DNA of 36,246 nucleotides from Sandaracinaceae bacterium (GTDB taxonomy: Bacteria > Myxococcota_A > Polyangia > Polyangiales > Sandaracinaceae). The DNA lies in NCBI GenBank assembly GCA_004213565.1, contig SHBB01000012.1, forward strand, positions 1-36,246. Direction: 5' to 3'. Position 1 is the stretch's first letter. Every line of letters begins with the position of its first letter. This document shows, piece by piece, positions 6,470-15,514 of the stretch. The notes beneath the pieces were generated by a model. That model was given only the letters and a program-made list of their open reading frames with translations. It made no database searches and was not told where the DNA came from. Position numbers and translations under genes: made by a program.

Positions 6470-8725
6470 ATGCCGTACCGCCTCCTCTGCTTCGCCTCTT
6501 GCTTCCTCTGGCTCGCCGGCTGCGACTGCTCCGGCTCGACCGACCGGCCCTGCGACACGACCGCGGACTGCCTCGCGGACGAGGTCTGCGTCGACGCGTT
6601 GTGTCGGCCCGAGCCCGACGCCGGGCCGCAGCCCGACGCGCCGGCCCCCCTGCCGGACACGGGCACCGACTCGGGCAACCGCTGCGAGAGCATGGTCCTG
6701 TGCGGCACGCCCCCCGCCTGCTGCGCGGTCGGCGACGAGTGCATCGAGGGGAGCTGCCTGCCCGCGTGCGCGTCCGGCGTCCGGTGCGGCGCCGATCGCA
6801 CGGTGTGTTGCGGCGACGCGCAGGTCTGCGTGTCCGACGCGTGCGTCGACCCGGGCGACGCGTGCACCGACAGCTTCGAGTGCCCGATGGGCTCCTTCTG
6901 CGAGCCCACGCTCGGCCGCTGCCTGCCGCAGTTCGATCCCGTCACCTGCGAGACCACGCCCGTCTTCGGCGACTTCGCCCCGGTGGTCGAGTGGAGCGCG
7001 CAGACCGCGACGGACGTGCCGACGTGCATGCACGGCATCAGCGCGCCGATCGTGGTCGACCTGACCGGCGACGGAGTGCCGGAGATCGTCGCCAACTTCG
7101 CGTGCGACGAGGACTGGCAGATCGGCGTCCTCCGAGCCTTCAGCGGCGTGGACGGAAGCCCCGTCTGGACGGTGTCCGACCCCGCGCTCCGGACCAACGG
7201 CCGCGCGGGCATCGCGGGCGGCGATCTCGACGGCGACGGGCGCCCCGAGGTCGTGGCCGTGCTCCAGACCGGCGTCAACCGCATGGTCGCCTTCGATGAC
7301 GACGGCACCCTGCTCTGGCAGAGCCACCGCGCGGACGGAAGCCCCTACGTGGGCAGCGTGGTCAACGGCGCCCCGAGCCTCGCGGACCTCGACCAGGACG
7401 GCTCGCCCGAGATCATCTTCGGCGCCGCGGTCCTCGACGCCACGGGACAGCTCCTCTGGGAGCGCGACACCGGCGTGCAGGAGGGCACGAACAGCGGCTA
7501 CACCGGCGGCATCAGCGCCGTGGCCGACATCGACCTCGACGGCGCCCCCGAGGTGGTCAGCGGCCGGCGCGCCTACGAGGCCGACGGCACCCCACTGTGG
7601 GCCACCACCAGCATCCCGGACGGCTACCCGGCCAGCGCGCAGTTCGACGCCGACCCGCAGCCCGAGGTCGTGCTCGTCGCGTCCGGCAACCTCTACCTCC
7701 TCGACGGGCTGACCGGCGCCGTGGAGTGGGGCCCGATCGCCCAGCCCGGCGGAGGCCGCGGTGGGCCGCCGACCATCGCCGACTTCGACGGAGACGGCCT
7801 GCCCGAGATCGGCGTCGCGGGCGCGGCGAGCTACAGCGTCTACGACCCGACCGAGCCGAGCGGCGTGCTCTGGTCGCGCACCACCCAGGACGTGAGCAGC
7901 AACGCGACGGGCTCGAGCGTGTTCGACTTCGAGGGCGACGGCGCGGCCGAGGTCGTCTACGCCGACGAGTGCTTCGTGCGCGTCTACCGCGGCGCGGACG
8001 GAATGGTGCTCGTCGAAATCCCGAACTCGAGCGCGACCATTCACGAGTACCCGCTCGTGGCCGACGTGGACGCGGACGGCAACTCCGAGATCGTTATCGT
8101 GGCCAACGACCGGCACACGTCGCTCCCGGCCCAGTGCCGGGGCATCGACCCTGCCTGGGACGGGCAGCGAGAGGGCCTCTTCGTCTACGGCGACATGCGC
8201 GACCTCTGGGTGCGCACCCGGCGCATCTGGAACCAGCACGCCTACCACGTCACCAACGTGACCGCGACGGGCGGCGTGCCGCGCACGGAGATGGACAACT
8301 GGTCCACGCCCGGCCTCAACAACTACCGCCAGAACACGCAGGGCGAGGGCGTCTTCAACGCGCCCGACCTCAAGGTGCTCGCGCTCGAGGTGCTCCTCGA
8401 CGGCTGCCCCGAGTCGGCGACCCTGCGCGCGCGGATCACCAACGAGGGGAGCCTCGGCGCCCCGGCTGGCGTCCAGGTCAGCTTCTACGAGGGCAGCCCC
8501 GACATGCGCGGCGCGCTCCTCGGGACCGTGCCGACCACGGTGCCGCTCCTGCCCGGCGCGACCACCGTGGTGGAGCTCGCCGACGTCGCGCTCGCGGGCG
8601 CGCCGCCCTACGCCTTCACGGCGGTCGTGGACGACGACGGCAGCGACGTGGGCGCGGTCACCGAGTGCGACGAGGACGACAACGCCTCGGGCATCGGCGA
8701 CCTCGACTGCGACATCATCTTCTGA
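6470..8725 (+). CDS. VCBS/FG-GAP repeat lipoprotein with Cys-rich N-terminus and CARDB-like C-terminus
   Basis: The protein has 751 aa. Signal peptide MPYRLLCFASCFLWLAGC has lipobox LAGC, so it is a lipoprotein. Residues 20-160 are Cys-rich with modules such as CCAVGDECIEGSC and CCGDAQVCVSDAC, plus an Asp/Pro linker. Residues about 190-560 carry eight calcium-loop FG-GAP/VCBS motifs, for example DLTGDGVPEIV, DLDGDGRPEVV, DLDQDGSPEII, DIDLDGAPEVV, DFDGDGLPEIG and DVDADGNSEIV, which fit an integrin-alpha-like propeller. The last 120 residues (DLKVLALEVLLDGCPE onward, ending in ECDEDDN) resemble a CARDB/Ig-like domain. Expected at the cell surface in adhesion or ligand binding; the ligand is unknown. 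Confidence 0.88.
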   Translation: MPYRLLCFASCFLWLAGCDCSGSTDRPCDTTADCLADEVCVDALCRPEPDAGPQPDAPAPLPDTGTDSGNRCESMVLCGTPPACCAVGDECIEGSCLPACASGVRCGADRTVCCGDAQVCVSDACVDPGDACTDSFECPMGSFCEPTLGRCLPQFDPVTCETTPVFGDFAPVVEWSAQTATDVPTCMHGISAPIVVDLTGDGVPEIVANFACDEDWQIGVLRAFSGVDGSPVWTVSDPALRTNGRAGIAGGDLDGDGRPEVVAVLQTGVNRMVAFDDDGTLLWQSHRADGSPYVGSVVNGAPSLADLDQDGSPEIIFGAAVLDATGQLLWERDTGVQEGTNSGYTGGISAVADIDLDGAPEVVSGRRAYEADGTPLWATTSIPDGYPASAQFDADPQPEVVLVASGNLYLLDGLTGAVEWGPIAQPGGGRGGPPTIADFDGDGLPEIGVAGAASYSVYDPTEPSGVLWSRTTQDVSSNATGSSVFDFEGDGAAEVVYADECFVRVYRGADGMVLVEIPNSSATIHEYPLVADVDADGNSEIVIVANDRHTSLPAQCRGIDPAWDGQREGLFVYGDMRDLWVRTRRIWNQHAYHVTNVTATGGVPRTEMDNWSTPGLNNYRQNTQGEGVFNAPDLKVLALEVLLDGCPESATLRARITNEGSLGAPAGVQVSFYEGSPDMRGALLGTVPTTVPLLPGATTVVELADVALAGAPPYAFTAVVDDDGSDVGAVTECDEDDNASGIGDLDCDIIF

Positions 8726-8850
8726 GGCGAGCCGCGCAGCTCTGACGCCGATGTCGGCGATCCGACGCCTCACTGCGCATGATCGCCACACCTTCCCGCC
8801 CGATCCCCCGGGCGAGGACGGTTGGCCCGCCTTTCGCTGTAGCTCCGGGC

Positions 8851-9006
8851 ATGAACCCGAAGAGCTCCAGCTCGAAGACCAAGACCGTCGCCGTGCCCGA
8901 CAACAGCGTGATGAACAGCCTCGCCGACGCCGGCTACGTCCAGCTCGCCCTCCCCGCCTTCGTCTTCGCCGCCTTCTTCTACACGCTCTTCGAGCTGCTC
9001 TACTGA
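8851..9006 (+). CDS. Small single-pass membrane protein
   Basis: 51 aa from ATG 8851. A polar N-terminus rich in Ser and Lys (MNPKSSSSKTKTVAVPDNSV) is followed by one hydrophobic helix to the C-terminus (LALPAFVFAAFFYTLFELLY). The in-frame start at 8779 would add a Pro/Arg-rich stretch with no coding look. No family was recognised. It sits alone between two plus-strand surface-protein genes. TAGCTC just upstream is a weak -10-like match. It may be a membrane-protein subunit or a chance ORF, but the composition suits a real transmembrane peptide. Confidence 0.55.
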   Translation: MNPKSSSSKTKTVAVPDNSVMNSLADAGYVQLALPAFVFAAFFYTLFELLY

Positions 9007-9156
9007 CGCCAGCGCAGATCGCGCGTCGCCCGTCGGCGGCGGATGAGCCGGTCCCATCAGCGGGCGCACCGAGCTCGACGATCGGCGAGCGCGACTTGCC
9101 GCGCGATCGCGCTTCTTGCAGTATCGGGCCTGTTCGCAGAAGGGGGTCTGGTGCTC

Positions 9157-9990
9157 ATGATTCGTCGTCGGTCCGAGGCGCGGCTGCTCTCCATGCTGCT
9201 GGTCGCCTCAGCCTCTCTCGCCACGGTCGCTCTCGTCTCAGCCTCGTTCGCTTCGAGCGCATCGGCGCAGTCCGACCTCGAGCACGCCCGCGAGGTGTTC
9301 GAGCGGGGAACGGCGTACTACGAGAACCAGAACTACGCGCTCGCGCTCCAGGCGTTCCGGGAGTCCTACGACCTCCTCGACGGTCACCCTCGTCAGGCGC
9401 TGATCCTCTTCAACGTCGGTCGCTGCTACGAGGAGCTCGGTCGCATCCGCGACGCGCGCGACGCGTACCGTCGCTATTTACGCGAGGCCGCGGATGACGC
9501 CGAGAATCGCCAACAGGTCGAGGAACGCCTTCGAGAGCTCGAGACGCGCGTCGAGATGGACGAAGGCGCGATCGAGCACCGGGACTCTTCGGATGCCTCG
9601 GATTCGGAGTCGACCGAGGCTTCCGCCGACTCAGGGCCGTCCGCGGCGGAGTCCGGCGGCGGGGGGTTGATGACCGCGGGCATCGTGGTCACCGCCATTG
9701 GCGGGGCTGGCCTCGCCAGCTTCGGTATCTTCGGCGGGTTGGCGCTCGGCGAGTACGGAACCCTCGAGTCGCAGTGCGGTGGCAGCTGCACAGACGCGGA
9801 GGTCTCGACCCTCTCGACCTACAACGTCGTCGCCGACGTCTCCCTCGCGATCGGGCTCGCCGGTGTCGTCGCGGGCACCGTGCTGATCATCCTCGGCGCG
9901 GGCGATGACGGCGCTGACACGCAGACCGCCCGCTTGGTGCCGTGGGTGAGCCCCACGGCCGCCGGCGCGGCGGTAGGGGGCACGTTCTGA
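9157..9990 (+). CDS. Secreted/membrane TPR protein with two C-terminal membrane helices
   Basis: 277 aa from ATG 9157; a GTG at 9151 is also possible, after AGAAGGGGG. The N-terminal signal ends near SASAQSD. Residues about 45-120 form TPR-like helices: LEHAREVFERGTAYYENQNY, ALALQAFRESYDLL, LFNVGRCYEELGR and ARDAYRRYLREAA. A Ser/Asp/Glu linker leads to two hydrophobic segments, ITA-type GIVVTAIGGAGLASFGIFGG and VVADVSLAIGLAGVVAGTVL. This signal-TPR-acidic linker-two helices layout is common in Myxococcota, where the exact job is unknown; scaffolding in the envelope is likely. Its stop overlaps the next start (TGATG), so the two genes are coupled. Confidence 0.8.
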   Translation: MIRRRSEARLLSMLLVASASLATVALVSASFASSASAQSDLEHAREVFERGTAYYENQNYALALQAFRESYDLLDGHPRQALILFNVGRCYEELGRIRDARDAYRRYLREAADDAENRQQVEERLRELETRVEMDEGAIEHRDSSDASDSESTEASADSGPSAAESGGGGLMTAGIVVTAIGGAGLASFGIFGGLALGEYGTLESQCGGSCTDAEVSTLSTYNVVADVSLAIGLAGVVAGTVLIILGAGDDGADTQTARLVPWVSPTAAGAAVGGTF

Positions 9991-11594
9991 TGCGCAGCGG
10001 TCTTCTTCTCTCGCTCGTGATTCTCTCCGGGTGCTCGCTCGTGCTCGACCCCGGCTCGCTGCAGGGCGGCGACACGGACTCGGGACGCGCTGACGCCACC
10101 GTGGCTCCAGATGCGACGCTCGACGGCGGACACGACGCTGGTGTCGACGCCGCGCTCGACGACGGAGGCGACGGAGGCGACGCCGGATGTGTCGCGCCCC
10201 GCATGATGTGCGGCACGAGCTGCGTGGACACGACGAGCGCCGATGCTCACTGCGGCGCGTGCGACAACGCGTGTGACCCCGGCACCTACTGCTCCGACAG
10301 CGCCTGCCGTCCGAGCGTGGAGCGGTTCATCCAGATCGGGACGGCTGGCTTCAACGGCATCAACTCCCTCGTCACCGACGCCGCGGGCGCCGTGTACGTG
10401 GCGGGCTCCTTCACGGGATCGGTCGATTTCGGGACGGGCACCGCGCGCACCGCCGTCGGATTGGATGCGTTCGTCGCGAGCTTCGCCGCTGACGGGACTT
10501 TCCGCTGGGTCGAGACGCTGGGTGGCGCGGGAGACGATGTCGCGAAGAGCCTCGACTTCGATCCGACCGTCGGCGTGGTCGTGACGGGCACCTTCGTAGA
10601 CGCGGCCACGGTCGACTCGCTACCGCTCAGCTCGGCCGGGGGAGCCGACATGTTCGTCCTCGCCCTCGACCCGGCCAGCGGCGCGCTCCGCTGGCGCCGC
10701 TCCATCGGCGGTGTGGGTGACGACGAGGCCCGGCGGCTCACGGTCGCTCCAGGCCGCGTCTACGTGGCTGGCAACATCCAGGATGGATTCTCCTTCGCGA
10801 GCAGCGTGTTGGCGGGCGCGGGCATGACCGATGGGGTCCTGTTCGCGCTCTCAGCCGACGCATCCACGTCGACCCCGCTGTGGGCGGTCGCGGTCGAGGG
10901 CGCTGGGGGCAACGTGTTCGACGGCGTCGCCGCGACGCCCGGCCGCGTATGTGCTGCCGGGCACTTCACAGGCACGGCGGACTTCGAGGGAGCGTCCCTG
11001 ACCAGCGCAGGCGGGCTCGACGGCCTCGTCGCGTGCGTGACCACCGACGGCGTTCGGGACTGGCACGTCACCTTCGCGAACGCTGGCGACGACCTCGTGA
11101 GCGACATCGCCTTCGGGACCGACTTCCTCGCGATCACGGGGACGTTCGAGGACAGCCTCTCATTCGGTCCGTCTGACCTCATGTCGGGCGGCCATTGGGA
11201 CATCTACGTCGCGACGACCAGCCTCATGGGGACTCCGCGCTGGGCTCGCTCCATCTCTTCGGTGGGCATGTTCGACTTCCCGACCAAGGTCGATGTGGAC
11301 GATGCGGACGAGATCTCGGTCGCCACGATTCTGAACGGAGCCGGCACGGTGGGTGGAGTACCGCTCGCGCACGTCGCTGGCTCCGATTGGGCGGCGACCA
11401 CCTGGCGTGCGGATGGGACACTGGCGTGGGCGCGCTCCTGGGGCGGAACCGGTGACGAGCGACCGCGCGCGGTGGTGCGCTCCGCCACCGGCGACGTCTG
11501 GATGGCGGGAGAATTCCAGGGGGACGTCGATTTCTCGGGCTCCTTCAGCGCCAACGCGGACTTCGACGCGGCGCTCGTTCGTCTGGCTCGCTGA
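9990..11594 (+). CDS. Lipoprotein with SBBP-type beta-propeller repeats
   Basis: The protein has 534 aa. MRSGLLLSLVILSGCSLVLD has lipobox LSGC, followed by a long Asp/Gly/Ala linker (DGGHDAGVDAALDDGGDGGD) and one Cys module (CGTSCVDTTSADAHCGACDN). The body is about seven 50-60 residue repeats of the form VYVAGSFTGSVDFG...DAFVASFAADGTFRW...GAGDDVA. This repeat type is known in myxobacterial surface proteins as SBBP or beta-propeller repeats. The start ATG overlaps the TGA of the TPR gene by one base. Expected to be on the outer surface; the partner is unknown. Confidence 0.82.
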   Translation: MRSGLLLSLVILSGCSLVLDPGSLQGGDTDSGRADATVAPDATLDGGHDAGVDAALDDGGDGGDAGCVAPRMMCGTSCVDTTSADAHCGACDNACDPGTYCSDSACRPSVERFIQIGTAGFNGINSLVTDAAGAVYVAGSFTGSVDFGTGTARTAVGLDAFVASFAADGTFRWVETLGGAGDDVAKSLDFDPTVGVVVTGTFVDAATVDSLPLSSAGGADMFVLALDPASGALRWRRSIGGVGDDEARRLTVAPGRVYVAGNIQDGFSFASSVLAGAGMTDGVLFALSADASTSTPLWAVAVEGAGGNVFDGVAATPGRVCAAGHFTGTADFEGASLTSAGGLDGLVACVTTDGVRDWHVTFANAGDDLVSDIAFGTDFLAITGTFEDSLSFGPSDLMSGGHWDIYVATTSLMGTPRWARSISSVGMFDFPTKVDVDDADEISVATILNGAGTVGGVPLAHVAGSDWAATTWRADGTLAWARSWGGTGDERPRAVVRSATGDVWMAGEFQGDVDFSGSFSANADFDAALVRLAR

Positions 11595-11612
11595 GCCATC
11601 TCGGGGGTTGCG

Positions 11613-13352
11613 TCAGTCGCCGCAGAAGAGACGCTCGGCGGTGCCCACGTCGCGGGGGATGCGCAGCCACGTCAGATCCCAGGCGTGCCAGAGATTCCGC
11701 GCGAACCGGGCGGGTGTCATCGGCGCCGTCGTCGCGAGGTGTAGCTCTCGGAGCAACCCGCATCGCAGCGCTCGCCGTGCGCTCCGACCGCGCTCGTCCA
11801 GCGGCATGTCGACGCTGGCGTGCCGGGCCAACAGCCAGGGGTTCTCGAGCATGCGCTCGTGTCCGATCTGGCCCTCGAGCAGCCGCTCGATCCGCGCGGC
11901 GTACGGATCTCCGAGGCCCCAACGGTCGACGATGAACACGTCGCGGCCGGCCACCACGGAGAGGACTCCGAGCGGGCACGCGTCGCCGACGAGACGAACG
12001 CTCGGCGGGTACCAATCCGCTGCGTCGTACGTGGCCGGCTCTCCCCAGAACCGGCCGCTCAGCACGAGGCGTCGCGGGCCTGGTGACGCGGCGAGGGCTC
12101 GGTACTCCGCGCCGACGTCGTACCAACCGAGAGCGGAGTAGTCGCTGGCGAGGATCGGGTGCTCGCGGCCGGACCACTCGACCCAGGTTCTCCGCTCGTC
12201 GGAGATGTGGTCGTCTCGGTCGGCGCTCGGGCGCACGCTCGAGGCCACGATCACGCTCCAGACGGCGATCGCGGCCAAGCCGGCGAGCTCGAGGCGTCGC
12301 CTCCCTGACGCGGCGGGGAGTCGGAACGCCATCACCGGCATCAGCACGAGGAAGAGCGGCGGGAGCCACCACCTCCCGTGCATGAAGTCACCGCCGATCC
12401 AGACGATATAGGCGTGTCGGGCGAGGGCCGCGGCGGCGAGGGCGCCGAGGATCAGCGGTCGTCGTTTCGGGTCCCCGATGCGCAGCGCACGCAGGCCGAT
12501 CCACGCCACGATCCCGAGCGGCACCCACAACCAATAGCGGCCGTAGAAGTCACGCAGGTAGGTCAGACCCTGCTCGATCCGGTGACCGTCCGGGAGCTTC
12601 GCGATGGCGCTGTTGGGTACGACGGCGCCGTAGTAGCCCATGCGCAGGAGCTGAACGGTCAACGGCAGCGCGAGCGCGCCGAGGATCAGCGCCGCCGCGG
12701 CACGGGCGCCGTCTCCCCGAGACCGCGCCACCAAGAGCCCCGACGCCAGCAACCCGGCCACGGTGAACCCGAGGTCGGGCCGCACCAACAGCCCGAGCCC
12801 CACGACGGCGCCGGTGAGCGTGGTCCGTAGGCGGGAGGCCCCGTCCACCCGGGCCAGGTCGACGAGCAGATGAAAGCTCGCGGCCAACCACAGATAGATC
12901 AGCCCGTTCTCCAGGCCGCTCGTGAAGAACTGCCAAGACGCCGGGAGGCAGACGAAGACGACCCCACCGAGCGGCAGCACCGGGCCCTCGCCGGGCCAGA
13001 GCCGCGCCGCGGTGTGGGCGGTCCAACCCACCGCCACGGACGACGCGAGCAACCCGAGCCAGACGGCAGCGACCTCGACCGACACCCCGAGCCAGGCGGC
13101 GATGGACAGGACGAGCAGCCACAGTGGGCTGGTCACCGCCTCGATGCGCTCGCCGGCGTTGAGCACGGGGCCGTCCCCGGCCAGGACGTTCGCCACCACG
13201 CGCGCGTTGATGATGGCATCGTCGCAGGCGAACCGGTTCGCGTAGCCGCTCATGAAAACGAAGACGGCGAGGCCCCACGGCGTCGCGTGCGTCGCGACGA
13301 GCGCGCCCATCTGCCGCGCCGTGTTCGTCTTCGCCGAGGTCGGTGAGGGCAT
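11613..13352 (-). CDS. GT-C-like integral membrane glycosyltransferase (AftB/ZomB-like)
   Basis: 579 aa with about ten hydrophobic segments in the first 380 residues and a soluble C-terminal part. Near the N-terminus it has RFACDDAIINARVVANVLAG followed by GPVLNAGERIEAVTSPLW. This matches the loop-1 pattern of actinobacterial AftB/ZomB-type polyprenyl-phosphate-sugar transferases: a paired Asp, a GxGxxxN-like stretch, then E..TSPLW. SWQFFTSGLENGLIYLW and RPDLGF loops also fit. GT-C enzymes use lipid-linked sugars on the outer face of the inner membrane. A plausible substrate is a cell-surface polysaccharide or glycolipid; the sugar cannot be told. An in-frame Met at 13310 (MGALVATHATPW) is an alternative start. 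Confidence 0.72.
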   Translation of the reverse strand: MPSPTSAKTNTARQMGALVATHATPWGLAVFVFMSGYANRFACDDAIINARVVANVLAGDGPVLNAGERIEAVTSPLWLLVLSIAAWLGVSVEVAAVWLGLLASSVAVGWTAHTAARLWPGEGPVLPLGGVVFVCLPASWQFFTSGLENGLIYLWLAASFHLLVDLARVDGASRLRTTLTGAVVGLGLLVRPDLGFTVAGLLASGLLVARSRGDGARAAAALILGALALPLTVQLLRMGYYGAVVPNSAIAKLPDGHRIEQGLTYLRDFYGRYWLWVPLGIVAWIGLRALRIGDPKRRPLILGALAAAALARHAYIVWIGGDFMHGRWWLPPLFLVLMPVMAFRLPAASGRRRLELAGLAAIAVWSVIVASSVRPSADRDDHISDERRTWVEWSGREHPILASDYSALGWYDVGAEYRALAASPGPRRLVLSGRFWGEPATYDAADWYPPSVRLVGDACPLGVLSVVAGRDVFIVDRWGLGDPYAARIERLLEGQIGHERMLENPWLLARHASVDMPLDERGRSARRALRCGLLRELHLATTAPMTPARFARNLWHAWDLTWLRIPRDVGTAERLFCGD

Positions 13353-13540
13353 CGGTGACAGGCTGGCTGGTCGGTGGTGGCCGTCGACGAGAGCGCGGCC
13401 TCCCGTCTCGACCCGGTACCCTACGACGTTCTCTCGTCGGGCACGAGCGGGTAGCCATGCGTCTCGTCCGAGCGGATGCTCGGCTGGAACTCTCCCTCGC
13501 GCTCGGCAATGAGGCGCGAGGACACCATCGGCGCAGAGCG

Positions 13541-13690
13541 GCTCGAACCTCGCGGTCGAGCCTCGTTTCTTGCGGGTCGACCCGCCGCGGACGGGGTCGA
13601 ACCTCGTGATCTTCGCGTCGCCCCGCCCCCGGGGCGGGGGTCAGCCTCGTTCTCGTCGGGTCGACCCCCCGAAGTCGAGGCTGAACCTGC
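13541..13690. repeat. Imperfect 41-43-bp tandem repeats in the 13.35-13.72 kb gap
   Basis: The motif gtcgaRcctcgt recurs at 13555, 13596 and, with a 1-base loss, 13640. Aligned on cct, the positions are 13561, 13602, 13645 and a degenerate 13686, giving steps of 41, 43 and 41. A further gctcgaacctcgcg lies at 13541. Each unit also carries a later gtcgaccc-like block. The rest of the gap (13353-13540) showed nothing I can name; it holds the upstream region of the gene at 13352. Confidence 0.6.
13621..13639. repeat. Perfect GC-only inverted repeat
   Basis: CCCCGCCCC and GGGGCGGGG flank a single C. The 9-bp arms would give a cruciform or very stable hairpin. It has no T-run, so it is not a standard terminator. 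It lies inside the second unit of the 41-43-bp repeat and lengthens that unit. Confidence 0.7.
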
Positions 13691-13720
13691 GCGTGCGAGA
13701 GCGCTCGAGAGCGGCCGCGC

Positions 13721-14272
13721 TCAGGCCCACGCGACGTCGAAGCGCGCGTGCCCCGGGCCCTCGGCGCACACCTTGACGAACGCGGACCGCGCGAAGATCT
13801 CGGTCGTCCCCTTCATCAGCCCGCTCAGCGCCACGCGCCAGTAGAGGATGTCGCACAGGGGGTTGTCGCGGATGTGGATCACCGCGTCCTTGGGGCCCGC
13901 CTGGGTGACCTCGACGCGGTCTCCGTCGTACATGCGACCCCAGATGCGGTCGAGGCGGCGCAGCGTGGTCCACGGGGTGAACCCCGCCCGGCGCGCGGTC
14001 CGCGCCACGCTCCCCCAGAGCGCCCCCTCGAGGCGAGCCCCGACCACGTCGCCGACCTCGAGCATCTGCGCTTCGCTCAGCCCGATCGCGTCGGCCGCGC
14101 CGTAGTGCGACACCGCGTCGTCCATGGGCAGCCACTGCGCGATCATCGACGCGTCGCGCAGGTGGGCCGCGGCGCCGGGACCCAGCGCGTCCTCGTACGC
14201 CTCGCGATGGCCGAGCTTGAAGAGCCCGGCTCGGGACGACGCGATCAGGGTGCTTCGGACGCGAACGGACAC
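13721..14272 (-). CDS. Uncharacterised protein, possibly V4R/heme-NO-binding-like fold
   Basis: 183 aa from GTG 14272. Not recognised with confidence. Visible pattern: LFKLGHREAYEDALGPGAAA, a central block GARLEGALWGSVARTARRAG then WTTLRRLDRIWGRMYDGDRV, and an end block VKVCAEGPGHARFDVAW. The order (helical start, a FxxxxxxxWxxxYDxG-like middle, a Cys-containing strand pair at the end) recalls the TIGR02265/DUF2378 paralogues of Myxococcus and V4R-like sensor domains. This is an inference by eye only. It has no signal peptide or membrane helix, so it is cytoplasmic. It is in line with the Cys-rich lipoprotein gene upstream (88-bp gap). Confidence 0.6.
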   Translation of the reverse strand: MSVRVRSTLIASSRAGLFKLGHREAYEDALGPGAAAHLRDASMIAQWLPMDDAVSHYGAADAIGLSEAQMLEVGDVVGARLEGALWGSVARTARRAGFTPWTTLRRLDRIWGRMYDGDRVEVTQAGPKDAVIHIRDNPLCDILYWRVALSGLMKGTTEIFARSAFVKVCAEGPGHARFDVAWA

Positions 14273-14360
14273 GACGGGGCCCAGAACGGCGGGCGCGCCG
14301 GAGATCCGAACCCCGGATGGGGCCGCGGCCGGCGGCGCGACGATCCCGACGAGCGGGCGC

Positions 14361-15446
14361 TCACGGCGCGTCGATGCAGTGCACCTTCGCCGTCACCTGC
14401 GCGTCGGTGACCGTGTTGTTGTTGTAGCAGACGTACCAGCCGTCCATGCCGTCCGGCCGGTTCGCGGCCAGGCGGTTCGTGTCGCTCCACTCCGTGCTGT
14501 CGGTCGCGGAGAAGAACTCGTGGCCGCCGCCGACCATGACCTGCCCGGCCGGGCACCGCGCCGTCGCGCACCCCGACGCGCCCGGGGCCGCGCTCGTCAT
14601 CTCCCTGACGATGTTCGGGAGCGCGTTGGCCGCACACACGGCGTACGTGCGGCCGCTGTAGTCGCGACCCACCGGCGGCGGCTGGTAGGCCGCGCGCGCC
14701 ATGCCTCCGACCAGATGCGCCGCATACGGCGCGCCGTTCGCGTTGCTCCCGGACGAGCCGCCCTGGCGTCCGTAGCCGACGATGGTCGGCGCCCCGCTCG
14801 CGCAGGGGACGTCGACCACGTGCCGCATGCCGGTGGTCGAGCCGGGGAAGACCGTGTCGACGAACTCGACCGAGTGCGACGCCACGTTCCCGCACACCGC
14901 ATAGACGATCGTCTCCGTGCGCTCCCCGATGCTGGCGGACGAACACACCTCCCAGGTGGTGTCCGTGATCGGCCGGCTCACCCCGTCGTGCGGGTTGGTG
15001 ACCGTCGAGGTGTAGTGGAAGCCGCCGCTCAGCACCTGCTTGCCCGCCGGGCAGCTGATCTCGTAGCAACGCTGGCCGCTCCGGAGCATGTGCGCCTCGC
15101 TCACGACCTCGATGTTCGTGATCCCCCAGTCGACGCTCGCGTCGCAGACGCCCCCCATGCACTCCCCCATCGCGCAGTCCGAGGGGGCGCCGCAGGCGTC
15201 GCCTTCGTCACAGCCCGGGCAGACCCCGCCGCAGTCGATGTCCGACTCGTCCTGGTTGCGCAGCCCGTCCGAGCACGACTCCCCGGGCCCCGAGTCGACC
15301 CCGCCCCCCGCGTCGTCGTCCGGCACGAAGGCGTCCACCGCGGACCCGCTGTCGGTCGGTCGGCCGCCATCCGTGGGCATCGGGTCCGAATCGCACCCGT
15401 AGGCGGTCACGAGCAGTGAGCTGATCAGCAAGAGAGAGATGCGCAC
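14361..15446 (-). CDS. Cys-rich lipoprotein with one DCGG module
   Basis: 361 aa from GTG 15446. The signal peptide MRISLLLISSLLVTAYGCDS has a lipobox ending YGC. A Asp/Gly/Pro/Ser-rich linker is followed by one module of the DCGG type (CSDGLRNQDESDIDCGGVCP, then GCDEGDACGAPSDCAMGEC), the same module repeated nine times in the lipoprotein at 18059. The remaining 250 residues are three related units with SCPAGKQVLSGGFHYTS, CASGAPTIVGYGRQGG and CPAGQVMVGGGHEFFSA, a CPxGxxxxGGG pattern, each followed by a C(Y/A)N-type strand. Function unknown. It is a surface protein that may share partners with its DCGG neighbour. Confidence 0.8.
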   Translation of the reverse strand: MRISLLLISSLLVTAYGCDSDPMPTDGGRPTDSGSAVDAFVPDDDAGGGVDSGPGESCSDGLRNQDESDIDCGGVCPGCDEGDACGAPSDCAMGECMGGVCDASVDWGITNIEVVSEAHMLRSGQRCYEISCPAGKQVLSGGFHYTSTVTNPHDGVSRPITDTTWEVCSSASIGERTETIVYAVCGNVASHSVEFVDTVFPGSTTGMRHVVDVPCASGAPTIVGYGRQGGSSGSNANGAPYAAHLVGGMARAAYQPPPVGRDYSGRTYAVCAANALPNIVREMTSAAPGASGCATARCPAGQVMVGGGHEFFSATDSTEWSDTNRLAANRPDGMDGWYVCYNNNTVTDAQVTAKVHCIDAP

Positions 15447-15486
15447 GGTTGGTTCCGATCGTGAGAGGAGGCGGGGGTCCGGTTGG

Positions 15487-15514
15487 ATGATACCAGCGGA
15501 TTCGGCCAGCGTAA
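15487..15514 (-). promoter_or_regulatory. Candidate promoter of the Cys-rich lipoprotein gene
   Basis: On the minus strand TTACGC (15514-15509), a 16-bp spacer and TATCAT (15492-15487) lie about 40 bp before GTG 15446. The -10 is good and the -35 weak. Confidence 0.4.

Noticed and set aside
6455-8791. 778-aa minus-strand ORF opposite the VCBS protein
   Set aside because: It has Val/Asp/Arg/His-rich composition without domains, while the plus strand gives clear FG-GAP motifs.
13541-13611. tRNA-like T-loop sequences (ggttcgaccc and ggttcgagcc on the minus strand)
   Set aside because: The flanking bases do not form the 5-bp T stem, and no acceptor, D or anticodon arm can be folded. They are part of the tandem repeat.
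13621-13639. Rho-independent terminator
   Set aside because: The inverted repeat is perfect but all GC, with no T-run on either strand.
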